This document shows, in pieces, positions 55,592 to 64,000 of a stretch of DNA of 64,000 nt; position 1 is the stretch's first letter, and the number at the start of each line of letters is the position of its first letter. Below the pieces are notes generated by a model. The model was not told the DNA's origin, ran no database searches, and saw nothing but the letters and a program-made list of their open reading frames with translations. A program made the position numbers and the translations under genes. This stretch comes from Pseudomonadota bacterium. GTDB taxonomy: Bacteria > Pseudomonadota > Gammaproteobacteria > Steroidobacterales > Steroidobacteraceae. The stretch is taken from assembly GCA_963205255.1 (NCBI GenBank), contig CAUJIK010000015.1:1-64000 (forward strand), in the 5' to 3' direction.

Positions 55592-56152
55592 CTATTCGAA
55601 GCGGCTGCGATCCCAGAGCACTTCAGTGCCCCCCTGGCGCCTCGCCAGCACGCGCGAGAGCACGAACAGGAAATCCGACAGGCGGTTCAGGTACACCGGC
55701 GCGACGCCCCGTTCTTCGTCGGACTGGGTTGCAGCCAGCGTCCAGCAGCGCCGCTCCGCGCGCCGCGCGATGCTGCGCGCCAGGTGGCAGCGCGCCGCGG
55801 CCTCGCTGCCGCCCGGCAGGATGAATTCCTTCAGTCGCGGCAGGTCGGCGTTGAATTGCCCGATCAGCGCTTCCAGCCACTGCAGCTGCGCTTCGTTGAG
55901 CAGCTTCATGCCGGGTATGGACAGCTCGCCGCCCAGATCGAACAGGTCATGCTGGATGCGCAGCAGATATTGCGCGACGTCGTCGGTGAGGCTGCGCTCG
56001 GCACGCAGCAGACCGATGGCGCTGTTGAGCTCGTCCACCTCGCCGATGGCTTCGATGCGCGCGTGGTCCTTGGGCACACGGCTGCCGTCGCCGAGGCCGG
56101 TGGTGCCGGCATCGCCGGTGCGGGTGACGATATTGCTGAGTCGGTTTCCCAT
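55592..56152 (-). CDS. Cob(I)yrinic acid a,c-diamide adenosyltransferase (PduO type)
   Basis: 'IVTRTGDAGTTGLGDGSRVPKDHARIEAIGEVDELNSAIGLLRA', 'ILPGGSEAAARCHLARSIARRAERR', 'YLNRLSDFLFVLSR'. Confidence 0.95.
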   Translation of the reverse strand: MGNRLSNIVTRTGDAGTTGLGDGSRVPKDHARIEAIGEVDELNSAIGLLRAERSLTDDVAQYLLRIQHDLFDLGGELSIPGMKLLNEAQLQWLEALIGQFNADLPRLKEFILPGGSEAAARCHLARSIARRAERRCWTLAATQSDEERGVAPVYLNRLSDFLFVLSRVLARRQGGTEVLWDRSRFE

Positions 56153-56231
56153 GCGGACACTGTAGCAAAAGGAGCTCCCGCGGAGCGCAAGGCGCTGGCC
56201 GGCGGCGGCGCGTTGTGGCAATTTGCGCGCC

Positions 56232-57002
56232 ATGAATTCCCCCTCTCCCGAACTGCGCGCGGCACTGGATGCCGCCCGCGCGGCCGATGCCGTCATTTCC
56301 CCCCTGTTTCGCAGCAATCTCGCCGTCGAGATCAAGGCCGATCGTTCGCCGGTCACTGAAGCCGACCGGCGCGCCGAAGCCGCGATCCGCGAGGTGCTGT
56401 CATCGCGGTTCCCCACTTATGGTTTCTATGGCGAGGAGACCGGCCAGCACGACATGCAGGCCGAGAGCATCTGGCTGGTGGACCCGCTCGACGGCACCAA
56501 GTCCTTCGTGCGCGATACGCCATTCTTCTCCACCCAGATCGCGCTGATGCGCGGCGGGCGTTTCGTGCTGGGCGTGTCGTCAGCCTGCGCTTATGGCGAG
56601 CTGGCCTGGGCCGAGGAGGGCGGCGGCGCCTGGCTCGATGGCCGCCGCATCCAGGTGAGCAGCACGGCCACACTGGAGCAGACCATCCTCTCCACCGGCA
56701 ACATGAAGACGCTGGCGGCCGCGCCGCAGTGGGCGGATTTCGGCCGGCTGGTCACGCGCGTGAACCGCCTGCGCGGCTACGGCGATTTCGTGCACTACCA
56801 TCTGCTGGCGCGCGGCGCGCTCGACCTCGTGATCGAGTCCGATGTGAACATCCTCGATATCGCTGCGCTGTCGGTGATCGTGCGCGAAGCCGGCGGCCGC
56901 TTCACCGACCTTTCAGGTGGGGAGATCGGGCTTGCGACCAGCACGGTGCTGGCGAGCAATGGCGCGCTGCACGAGGCGGGGTTGCAGGCTATCGGCTTCT
57001 AG
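56232..57002 (+). CDS. hisN: Inositol monophosphatase family / histidinol-phosphatase
   Basis: 'KADRSPVTEADRRAEAAIRE', 'GFYGEETG', 'WLVDPLDGTKSFVRDTPFFSTQIAL'. Confidence 0.88.
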   Translation: MNSPSPELRAALDAARAADAVISPLFRSNLAVEIKADRSPVTEADRRAEAAIREVLSSRFPTYGFYGEETGQHDMQAESIWLVDPLDGTKSFVRDTPFFSTQIALMRGGRFVLGVSSACAYGELAWAEEGGGAWLDGRRIQVSSTATLEQTILSTGNMKTLAAAPQWADFGRLVTRVNRLRGYGDFVHYHLLARGALDLVIESDVNILDIAALSVIVREAGGRFTDLSGGEIGLATSTVLASNGALHEAGLQAIGF

Positions 57003-57415
57003 CCGCGGATCCGGGTGTTGCGGTCGAGAATCCAGCAACGCGGGTTGTTCGTGAACCCGATGTGTTCGTAGTAGGTATTCGCCGCAGGAGCGGCGATGAG
57101 GATCAGTTTGCAGTGCGGGCCGAGCTGGCTCTGGGTAATGGCCTGCAATTTCTTTCCGATGCCGCGCCTTTGATGATTCCGGCAAACGGCAAGATCCGAC
57201 AGATAGCAGGCGTAGTGAAAATCGGTCACCGATCGGGCGATGCCCACCAGCTGGCCGGATTCCCAGGCGCTTGCGATCAGGTTGCTGTTGGCAACCATGC
57301 CTTCCATGCACTGCCGGTCGTGGGTTGGGCGGCGCTCACCCAGGGTCGATCTGTTCAGTAGATCAATGAACTGATCCGCATCGATGGGGGCATTGATCCG
57401 GTACTCGATGCTCAC
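56999..57415 (-). CDS. GNAT family N-acetyltransferase
   Basis: 'LSDLAVCRNHQRRGIGKKLQAITQSQLGPHCKLILIAAPAANTYYEHIGF'. Confidence 0.9.
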   Translation of the reverse strand: MSIEYRINAPIDADQFIDLLNRSTLGERRPTHDRQCMEGMVANSNLIASAWESGQLVGIARSVTDFHYACYLSDLAVCRNHQRRGIGKKLQAITQSQLGPHCKLILIAAPAANTYYEHIGFTNNPRCWILDRNTRIRG

Positions 57416-57418
57416 TGG

Positions 57419-58309
57419 CTATTTGTTGAGCAGGTTTGCCGGCGAATACTGATCTGTCAGCACACGCGCCTTGGTGTTCCAGTCGGTGCGCGTCGTGAAC
57501 AGCGGCAGCACGGCGGTGGCGTCGACGCCGAAGCCGCGCAGCGCGAGTTCGTAATCCAGCGCACGTGCGCGCAGCTCATCGCTGCCGGGAAGCCCGGCCG
57601 GGCGCGCGACGATGACGCGGTTCTCGCGCTTGAGATTGAAGAACGTGCCGAACACCGCGGCGTAGGTGGTGGATTCGTGGTCGTACAGCTGGCTGGAGGA
57701 GAAGGTGTTGCCCACCAGCACGCCCTCCGGCGTCAGCAGCGATTTGACCTCGGCGAGGAATTCGCGGGTGAGCAGGTGTTCGGGGATGTATTCGTGATCG
57801 AAGGCGTCCAGCAGGATGGCGTCGTAGCGCTGGCCGGCACGGATGGCGCGCTTCACGTAGACGCGTCCATCGGCTTCGATCACCTTCATCTTCGGGCCGT
57901 CGCGGAAACCGAAGTAGCGCTTCGCCATGCGCGTGACGGCAGGGTCGATCTCGACCACGTCGATCTGCGCCTCGGGCAGTATCTCCGCCAGCGCCATGGG
58001 AAGCGTGCCGCCACCCAGCCCGATGATGAGAATGTGCTTCGGCGGCGGGCCCATGAACAGCGTGCCGCCCATCATCATGCGCGTGTAGTTCAGCGCGAAC
58101 TGTTTGGGATTCTGCAGATTCAGGCACGACTGCCGGCCGATGCGGCACTGGCGCGTGAAGCACATGCAGCGCTCGCCGCGCTCCTCGTACACCAGCACAT
58201 CGCGGTACAGCGATTTCTCGGAGTGGATCAGCTTCTGGGCCACCGCGGGCATGGCGGCGGCTGCGAGCAGGAGCAGCAGCGGCAGGCGGGCGAGGGATTT
58301 CATCATCAT
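57419..58309 (-). CDS. Spermidine synthase-like (SpeE-fold) protein with signal peptide and Cys-rich insert
   Basis: 'MMMKSLARLPLLLLLAAAAMPAVAQ', 'ILIIGLGGGTLPMALAEILPEAQIDVVEIDPAV', 'YDAILLDAFDHEYIPEHLLTREFLAEV'. Confidence 0.82.
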   Translation of the reverse strand: MMMKSLARLPLLLLLAAAAMPAVAQKLIHSEKSLYRDVLVYEERGERCMCFTRQCRIGRQSCLNLQNPKQFALNYTRMMMGGTLFMGPPPKHILIIGLGGGTLPMALAEILPEAQIDVVEIDPAVTRMAKRYFGFRDGPKMKVIEADGRVYVKRAIRAGQRYDAILLDAFDHEYIPEHLLTREFLAEVKSLLTPEGVLVGNTFSSSQLYDHESTTYAAVFGTFFNLKRENRVIVARPAGLPGSDELRARALDYELALRGFGVDATAVLPLFTTRTDWNTKARVLTDQYSPANLLNK

Positions 58310-58923
58310 CGGTTGTTTCCCCGGAAGATGCCGGCCAGTACGGCGAGCAGCGCCGAGGTGCCGATCAGTGACAGCAGGATCACGTTCACTTCGAACCACA
58401 GCACGAAGTAGAACGAGGTGAGGATGGTGCCGGCGGCGCTGCCGAAGGTGGAGACGAAGTACAGCTGGCCGGCGCGCCGCCCCGAGGTCTGCTCGTCGTC
58501 CACCAGCAGGCGCACGCAGTAGGGCGAGACCATGCCGGAGAAGAAGGTGGGAATGAAGAACAGCAGCATGGCGGCCGACAAAGAGCCGAAGCGCGGATCG
58601 GGTATGGCGATGGCGAGATTTTCCAGCGGCATGCCGGACAGCGGCAGCACCGGCAGAGCGGTGGCGGCGGCCAGCGCCAGCAGAATGCCCAGCTTGCCGA
58701 GGCTGGGGTTGCGCTGCGAGTAGCGGCCGCCGGCCAGATACCCCAGCGACAGCGCCAGCATGAACACGGCGATCAGCGCGCCCCACACGTAGATGCTGCT
58801 GCCGAAGCTGGGCGCGAGCAGGCGGCCGCCGAGCAGCTCCACCCCCATCACGAAGAAGCCGGACCAGAACGCCACCAGGTAGCAGACGGCGACGCCGGCG
58901 CGGGTCAGCAGCGGCGCGCTCAA
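58306..58923 (-). CDS. Integral membrane protein, resembling the membrane half of fused spermidine synthase-like proteins
   Basis: 'FWSGFFVMGVELLGGRLLAPSFGSSIYVWGALIAVFMLALSLGYLAGGRYSQR'; start set at TTG overlapping the pdxH stop; 3' end overlaps the SpeE-like gene start. Confidence 0.78.
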   Translation of the reverse strand: MSAPLLTRAGVAVCYLVAFWSGFFVMGVELLGGRLLAPSFGSSIYVWGALIAVFMLALSLGYLAGGRYSQRNPSLGKLGILLALAAATALPVLPLSGMPLENLAIAIPDPRFGSLSAAMLLFFIPTFFSGMVSPYCVRLLVDDEQTSGRRAGQLYFVSTFGSAAGTILTSFYFVLWFEVNVILLSLIGTSALLAVLAGIFRGNNR

Positions 58924-59567
58924 GGGTGCAGCCGGGTGGCGGACCAGGGGCTCGCTACGCGCGGGCCGTCGGTTCCGTCTTCGATGCGGCGCGTCCAGCG
59001 CGCGCGGTCGTGCAGGCGGGCGGCGCCCTCCACCCACAGCTCCACGGTTTCGGCCCAGAGCTCGAAACCTCCCCAATGCGCTGGCCGCGGCACATCCTTG
59101 CCGGCGAAGCGTGCGATGACATCATCGAGCCGCTGCCGCAGATGGGCGCGCGACTCCACGGGCTGGCTCTGCAGGCTGGTATGCGCGCCCAGCTGGCTCT
59201 CGCGATGGCGGGAGGCGAAATACTGGTCGCTGTCCTCGGCCGTCGTGCGGCGTACGCGGCCTTCCACACGCACCTGACGGTGCAGGTGATCCCAGTGGAA
59301 CACCACGGCGGCGCGCGGATGCGCGGTGAGCTCACGGCCCTTGCGCGACTCGTAGTTGGTGTAGAAGCGCAGCAGCCCGGGCTCGGGCTGGATCTCCTTG
59401 CACAGCACCACGCGTGCCGCGGGCTGGCCCGCGGTGTCGCAGGTGGCCAGCACCATGGCGTTGGGGTTGGGCTGATCGGCGCGCCGGGTGGCCTCGGCCA
59501 GCCATTCGGCGGCTAGGACCAGCGGGTTCGACGGGAGGATTTCGGGCAGGGCTTGAGTGGGAAGCAT
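58920..59567 (-). CDS. pdxH: Pyridoxamine 5'-phosphate oxidase
   Basis: '[69 protein letters not shown]'. Confidence 0.94.
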   Translation of the reverse strand: MLPTQALPEILPSNPLVLAAEWLAEATRRADQPNPNAMVLATCDTAGQPAARVVLCKEIQPEPGLLRFYTNYESRKGRELTAHPRAAVVFHWDHLHRQVRVEGRVRRTTAEDSDQYFASRHRESQLGAHTSLQSQPVESRAHLRQRLDDVIARFAGKDVPRPAHWGGFELWAETVELWVEGAARLHDRARWTRRIEDGTDGPRVASPWSATRLHP

Positions 59568-59665
59568 GGCTGCCGCAGTGTAGCCTCTGCGCCGCGGGCG
59601 CAGCAGCCCTTGCCTTGCGGGGCGCGCGCCGATACAAGAACCTCCTTTTGCCTGCCGGAACACCC

Positions 59666-60781
59666 ATGACACTCGAGGAATTGCGTCGCGAGCTGGACCA
59701 GCTCGACGGCGACCTGATCAGCCTCATCGCCCGCCGCCAGTCCATTGCCAGCCAGGTCGCCAAGGCCAAGCGCGCCACGGGCTCTCCCACGCGGGACTAC
59801 CAGCGCGAGCGCGAGGTGATCCTCGGCGTGCGTTCGCGCGCCGAGCAGCTGGGCGTGTCCGGCGACCTGGCCGAGCAGGTGCTGCGCCTGCTGATCCGCT
59901 CTTCTCTGACCACCCAGGAGCAGGCGCGCGTGGCCGCGCAGGGCGCGGGCGACGGCCGCCACGCGCTGGTGATCGGCGGCGCCGGCAAGATGGGAGCCTG
60001 GTTCGTGCAGTTCCTGCAATCGCAGGGCTTCGAAGTGCAGGTGGCGGATCCGGCCGGCGCGCCCGAGGGTACGCCGGGGATCGACGACTGGCGCAAGCTG
60101 CCGGATCTGGCGGCCTATGCCTTCATCGTGGTGGCGACGCCGCTGAGTGCCTCCGGGCCCATCCTGAGCGAGCTGGCGCTGCGCCGCCCGCCGGGTGTGG
60201 TGTTCGATCTGGGGTCGCTGAAATCGCCGCTGCGCGGCGGGCTCAATGCGCTGAAAGCCGCCGGTGTGAAGGTCACTTCGCTGCACCCCATGTTCGGGCC
60301 GAACACCGAGCTGCTTTCCGGGCGTCACATGATCTTCGTCGATCTGGGCTCCGAGACGGCCCTCACGGAGGCGCGCGCGCTGTTCGCGCCCACCATGGCC
60401 GAACAGGTGGTGATGAGCCTGGAGGAGCACGACCGGCTCATCGCCTATGTGCTGGGCCTGTCGCATGCGCTGAACATCGCCTTCTTCACGGCGCTGGCGG
60501 AGAGCGGCGAGGCCGCGCCGCGCCTGGCGAAAATGTCGAGCACCACCTTCGACGCCCAGCTCGATGTGGCCACCCACGTGGCCGAGGAGAGCCCGGAGCT
60601 GTATTTCGAGATCCAGGCGCTGAACGACTATGGCGCCGAGTCGCTGCAGGCCCTGTCGGCGGCCGTGGAAAGGCTGCGCGCGGCGGTGCTGACGCGCGAT
60701 CTGCCCACTTTCCGCAACCTGATGCAGCAGGGCATGGAATACCTGCAGGGGCGCCGCCGGGAGACCGCCGGGAGGGCCTGA
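59666..60781 (+). CDS. tyrA: Bifunctional chorismate mutase / prephenate dehydrogenase
   Basis: N-terminal '[33 protein letters not shown]' mutase; '[25 protein letters not shown]' dehydrogenase. Confidence 0.93.
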   Translation: MTLEELRRELDQLDGDLISLIARRQSIASQVAKAKRATGSPTRDYQREREVILGVRSRAEQLGVSGDLAEQVLRLLIRSSLTTQEQARVAAQGAGDGRHALVIGGAGKMGAWFVQFLQSQGFEVQVADPAGAPEGTPGIDDWRKLPDLAAYAFIVVATPLSASGPILSELALRRPPGVVFDLGSLKSPLRGGLNALKAAGVKVTSLHPMFGPNTELLSGRHMIFVDLGSETALTEARALFAPTMAEQVVMSLEEHDRLIAYVLGLSHALNIAFFTALAESGEAAPRLAKMSSTTFDAQLDVATHVAEESPELYFEIQALNDYGAESLQALSAAVERLRAAVLTRDLPTFRNLMQQGMEYLQGRRRETAGRA

Positions 60782-60788
60782 GGGCCGC

Positions 60789-60810
60789 TCCGCGGGGCTT
60801 TCCCCGCGGA
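60789..60810. terminator. Possible hairpin after tyrA
   Basis: TCCGCGGGG-CTTT-CCCCGCGGA, 9-bp perfect arms; no U-tract, so termination is uncertain. Confidence 0.45.
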
Positions 60811-60872
60811 TCCGCGAGCCTGCGGTGCGTTGCCTTGAGCTTGGGCCGGGCAGCAGGTTAAAAGGAAGCATC

Positions 60873-61439
60873 ATGAACGATGTCATCGACCGTGACGGCT
60901 TCCGCGCCAATGTAGGCATCGTCCTGATGGGCGAGGGCGGCAAGCTGTTTCTCGGTCGCAGGACCGGCGGCAAGGGCTGGCAGTTTCCCCAGGGGGGCAT
61001 GCACAGCGGCGAATCGGCCGAGGAGTCCCTGTTCCGCGAGCTGCACGAGGAGGTGGGGCTCGGGCCGCGCGACGTGGAAATCCTGGGCCAGACCGAGCGC
61101 TGGCTGCGCTACCGCCTGCCGCAGCGCTTCGTGCGCCGCGACCAGCGGCCGGTGTGCGTGGGGCAGAAGCAGCGCTGGTTCCTGCTGCGGCTGGCCGGCA
61201 GCGAGGCCGTCATCCGCTTCGACGCCACCGGGCAGCCCGAGTTCGACCGCTGGCGCTGGGTGGACTACTGGCAGCCGGTCAAGGAAGTGATCTATTTCAA
61301 GCGGCCGGTGTATGTGCGGGCGCTGCATGAGCTGGCCCCCTTCGCGCTGCCCGACGGCCTGCCGCCCTATCCCAGCTGGTGGTCGCGCCGCACGCGCCAC
61401 CGCTCGAGGAAGCCGCCGGTGGCACGGCAGGCAGGTTGA
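60873..61439 (+). CDS. rppH: RNA pyrophosphohydrolase (Nudix)
   Basis: '[58 protein letters not shown]'. Confidence 0.95.
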   Translation: MNDVIDRDGFRANVGIVLMGEGGKLFLGRRTGGKGWQFPQGGMHSGESAEESLFRELHEEVGLGPRDVEILGQTERWLRYRLPQRFVRRDQRPVCVGQKQRWFLLRLAGSEAVIRFDATGQPEFDRWRWVDYWQPVKEVIYFKRPVYVRALHELAPFALPDGLPPYPSWWSRRTRHRSRKPPVARQAG

Positions 61440-61447
61440 GCCCGGGC

Positions 61448-62170
61448 GTGGCGAACTCCCCCCGTCTCGTCGTCCGCACCTATGCGCCGCTGCGTCGCTA
61501 CCTCATCGTGGGCGGCGCGGTGCTGATCTCCCTCATCGCGCTGTATGCGGCCTTCGAGTGGGGACGTCTGAACGCCGGCTACGACAGCCGCAGCGCGCGC
61601 GCGCAACTGGGCGAGCTCAAGGACCAGATCCGCAAGCTCGAGGCCGACAGCCGCGGCCAGCGGTTGCAGCTGGCCTCGCAGGAGACCGAGCGGGCCGGGC
61701 AGGTCCGGGAGCGCGCCGAGCTTTCCAAGGCCATCGGTGATCTGCAGGCAGAGGTGGGGCGCCAGGCGCAGGACCTGGCCTTCTATCGCGGCGTGGTGGG
61801 CGAGAATCTGCAGGCCGAGGTGGTGCGCATCCAGCAGTTCCGGGTCGCGCGCGGGGCGGCGTCCGGTGAATATGTGGTGAAGCTGGTGCTGGGGCGCCCG
61901 TTGCGGCCCGAGGATGCGGTGTCCGGCACAGTGAAGATGACCTTCGAGGGCACCACGGCGGCAACGCCGGTCAATCTGGATCTTGCAGCCGTGTCGGAGG
62001 TCACCGACGGCACGCTGAACTTCAACTACCGTTATGTCGAGACGCTGGAACAGACCATAAATCTGCCGGCGGGCTTCCAGCCGGCGCGCACCACGGTCGA
62101 GCTGCAGCCGGCGCGCAAGGGAGCGAACCCGATACGCCAGACGTTCCTGTGGACAGTCGAAGCGAGCTGA
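61448..62170 (+). CDS. DUF6776 family membrane-anchored protein
   Basis: One N-terminal TM, coiled coil, beta-rich C-terminus; upstream of bactofilin. GTG start assumed. Confidence 0.7.
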   Translation: MANSPRLVVRTYAPLRRYLIVGGAVLISLIALYAAFEWGRLNAGYDSRSARAQLGELKDQIRKLEADSRGQRLQLASQETERAGQVRERAELSKAIGDLQAEVGRQAQDLAFYRGVVGENLQAEVVRIQQFRVARGAASGEYVVKLVLGRPLRPEDAVSGTVKMTFEGTTAATPVNLDLAAVSEVTDGTLNFNYRYVETLEQTINLPAGFQPARTTVELQPARKGANPIRQTFLWTVEAS

Positions 62171-62173
62171 AGG

Positions 62174-62563
62174 ATGGCGATGTTCAAGAAGAAAGAGCCC
62201 GCGCCCGGCGCGCCCATCGATACACTGGTGAGCGCCAGCACCCGCATCCAGGGCGACATCGCCTTCAGCGGCGGGCTGCATCTGGACGGCCAGGTGACGG
62301 GCAGCGTCAAGGCCGACCCCGCGACCGCCTCACGGCTGGTGGTGAGCCGCAGCGCCGTGGTGGAGGGCTCGGTGGTGGCCGGCGTGGTGGAGGTGGAGGG
62401 CGTGGTGCGGGGCGACATCGAGGCTCCGGTGCGCGTGGTGCTGGGCCCGGCGGCCCGCGTGGAGGGCAATCTGCACTACGGGACCATTGAAATGGCCGCC
62501 GGCGCCCGGATCAACGGTAAACTGGTGCTGCTTGGAAACCCGGGTTCCGGAACCGCGAAATGA
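62174..62563 (+). CDS. Bactofilin (polymer-forming cytoskeletal protein)
   Basis: '[91 protein letters not shown]'. Confidence 0.94.
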   Translation: MAMFKKKEPAPGAPIDTLVSASTRIQGDIAFSGGLHLDGQVTGSVKADPATASRLVVSRSAVVEGSVVAGVVEVEGVVRGDIEAPVRVVLGPAARVEGNLHYGTIEMAAGARINGKLVLLGNPGSGTAK

Positions 62564-62901
62564 GTGACCTCGACAACATCCTCTTCACCGATGCCGCCGC
62601 CACCAAGGTGGGCGACCTGATCCGCGAGGAAGGCAATCCCGCGCTGATGCTGCGTGTCTATGTGCAGGGCGGCGGTTGCTCCGGCCTGCAGTATGGCTTC
62701 GAGTTCGACGAGCAGGTGCAGGAAGGCGACACGCTGGTCGAAAAGCTGGGCGTGAAACTGCTGGTCGATCCCATGAGTTTCCAGTACCTCAGCGGCGCCG
62801 AGATCGACTACCGCGAGGGCCTGGAAGGCGCGCAGTTCGTGATCCGCAATCCCAATGCCACCACGACCTGCGGCTGCGGGTCGTCTTTCGCCGCCGCCTG
62901 A
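62560..62901 (+). CDS. erpA: Iron-sulfur cluster insertion protein ErpA
   Basis: A-type carrier: '[21 protein letters not shown]', C-terminal '[11 protein letters not shown]'; '[13 protein letters not shown]'. Confidence 0.95.
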   Translation: MSDLDNILFTDAAATKVGDLIREEGNPALMLRVYVQGGGCSGLQYGFEFDEQVQEGDTLVEKLGVKLLVDPMSFQYLSGAEIDYREGLEGAQFVIRNPNATTTCGCGSSFAAA

Positions 62902-62911
62902 GCTTCCTGCG

Positions 62912-64000
62912 TTGAGCCGCAATCCGCCACGCGTGCCGGATGTGCTGGCGGCGGTGGATCTGGGCTCCAACAGCTTCCATCTGGTCGTTGCCCGCTACCG
63001 CGATGGACAGCTCATCGTCATCGATCGCATGCGCGAGATGGTGCGCCTGGCGGCCGGCCTCGACGAGGATGGCCGTCTGGACAAGGACGTCGCCAATCGC
63101 GCGCTGGCTTGTCTGGCGCGTTTCGGGCAGCGGCTGTCCGACGTGCATGCCAATGGCGTGCGTGCCGTGGGCACCAGCGCGCTGCGCGTGGCGCGGCGCA
63201 CGCAGTCCTTCCTCACCCGCGCGCGCGAGGCGTTGGGCCACCCCATAGAGATCGTGGCCGGCCGCGAGGAGGCCCGCCTGATCTATTCGGGTGTGGCACA
63301 TACGCTGCCGGCGGAGCCGGGCAAGCGGCTGGTGGTCGACATCGGCGGCGGCAGCACCGAGCTGATCATCGGCCAGAAGCTCGAACCTTTGCAGCTCGAG
63401 AGCGTGAAGCTGGGTTGCGTGGCGATGAGCCAGCGTTTTTTCGAGGACGGCAAGCTCTCGCACAAGCGCTTCGAGCGCGCGCGGCTGGCGGCGCGCCAGG
63501 AGCTGGAGGCCATCAAGAGCACGTACCAGCGCGTGGGCTGGGATCAGGCAGTGGGCAGTTCCGGCACCGCGCGCGCGTTGCTCGATGCGCAGCGCGAGCT
63601 GGATCCGCAGTCCACCGTGATTACCCGCGAGGGCATCGAGGCGGTGATCGAATCGCTGGCCGCCGCGGGCCATACGGGAGCGATCCGCCTGGCCGCGATC
63701 ACCGAGGAGCGCCGCGGCGTGATCGCCGGTGGCGTTGCCGTGCTCGCCGAGGTGTTCGCGCAGCTGGGCATCCGGCAGATGCGTGTGGCCGAAGGCGCCA
63801 TGCGCGAAGGGCTGCTGTACGACATGGTGGGTCGCTATCAGCAGGAGGATGCGCGCGAGCGCACCGTGCATTCGATGCAGCAGCGCTACCACGTGGATCT
63901 GGCGCAGGCGGCGCGCGTAGAGCAGACGGCGCTCCGCTTCTTCAACCAGGTGAGCGAACGCTGGAAGCTGGATGATCCGCTTGCCGAGCTGGTGCTGGGC
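62912..64000 (+). CDS. ppx: Ppx/GppA family exopolyphosphatase (3' end outside window)
   Basis: Open to window end, so absent from the ORF track; 'VLAAVDLGSNSFHLVVARY', 'VVDIGGGSTELIIG', 'AVGSSGTARAL'. TTG 62912 or GTG 62933 start. Confidence 0.92.
   Translation, partial: MSRNPPRVPDVLAAVDLGSNSFHLVVARYRDGQLIVIDRMREMVRLAAGLDEDGRLDKDVANRALACLARFGQRLSDVHANGVRAVGTSALRVARRTQSFLTRAREALGHPIEIVAGREEARLIYSGVAHTLPAEPGKRLVVDIGGGSTELIIGQKLEPLQLESVKLGCVAMSQRFFEDGKLSHKRFERARLAARQELEAIKSTYQRVGWDQAVGSSGTARALLDAQRELDPQSTVITREGIEAVIESLAAAGHTGAIRLAAITEERRGVIAGGVAVLAEVFAQLGIRQMRVAEGAMREGLLYDMVGRYQQEDARERTVHSMQQRYHVDLAQAARVEQTALRFFNQVSERWKLDDPLAELVLG

Noticed and set aside
1-64000. CRISPR array, tRNA/rRNA genes, IS elements or prophage
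   Set aside because: No regularly spaced repeats, cloverleaf-like sequences, transposase or integrase motifs, or phage genes seen by eye; tRNAscan-SE and ISfinder searches were not possible.

Overview
This is a gene-dense, GC-rich chromosomal window. From gene content it looks gammaproteobacterial (Xanthomonadales/Nevskiales-like), but that placement is inference. Most of it is core genome: mltD(partial)-L,D-transpeptidase-ppnN, htpG-msrB, HU, yggT-proC-yggS, pilT-pilU plus a third paralogue, gshB/tonB/yqgE/ruvX/pyrB/pyrK, the Pil-Chp chemosensory operon, rsmE-bioA, aqpZ, ampD, hisN, pdxH, tyrA, rppH, bactofilin-erpA-ppx(partial). I saw no rRNA, tRNA, CRISPR array, transposase or prophage. 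Two regions stand out. (1) About 27-37 kb: a TonB-dependent receptor is flanked on both sides by paralogous pairs of uncharacterised exported proteins (A1-B1-TBDR-A2-B2). A DUF6152 protein, a MarR regulator, an acyl-CoA dehydrogenase and EtfBA lie next to it. This is a candidate undescribed uptake/processing/oxidation system. (2) 18788-20743: one uninterrupted ORF encodes a complete sensor histidine kinase followed by a signal-peptide-like TM segment and an apparently intact staphylococcal-nuclease-like domain. It sits between its response regulator and tamA-tamB, and is divergent from a CusCBA/Czc-type efflux operon, with a PmrA-box-like repeat in the shared promoter. Product calls come from reading the translations; no database search was run.
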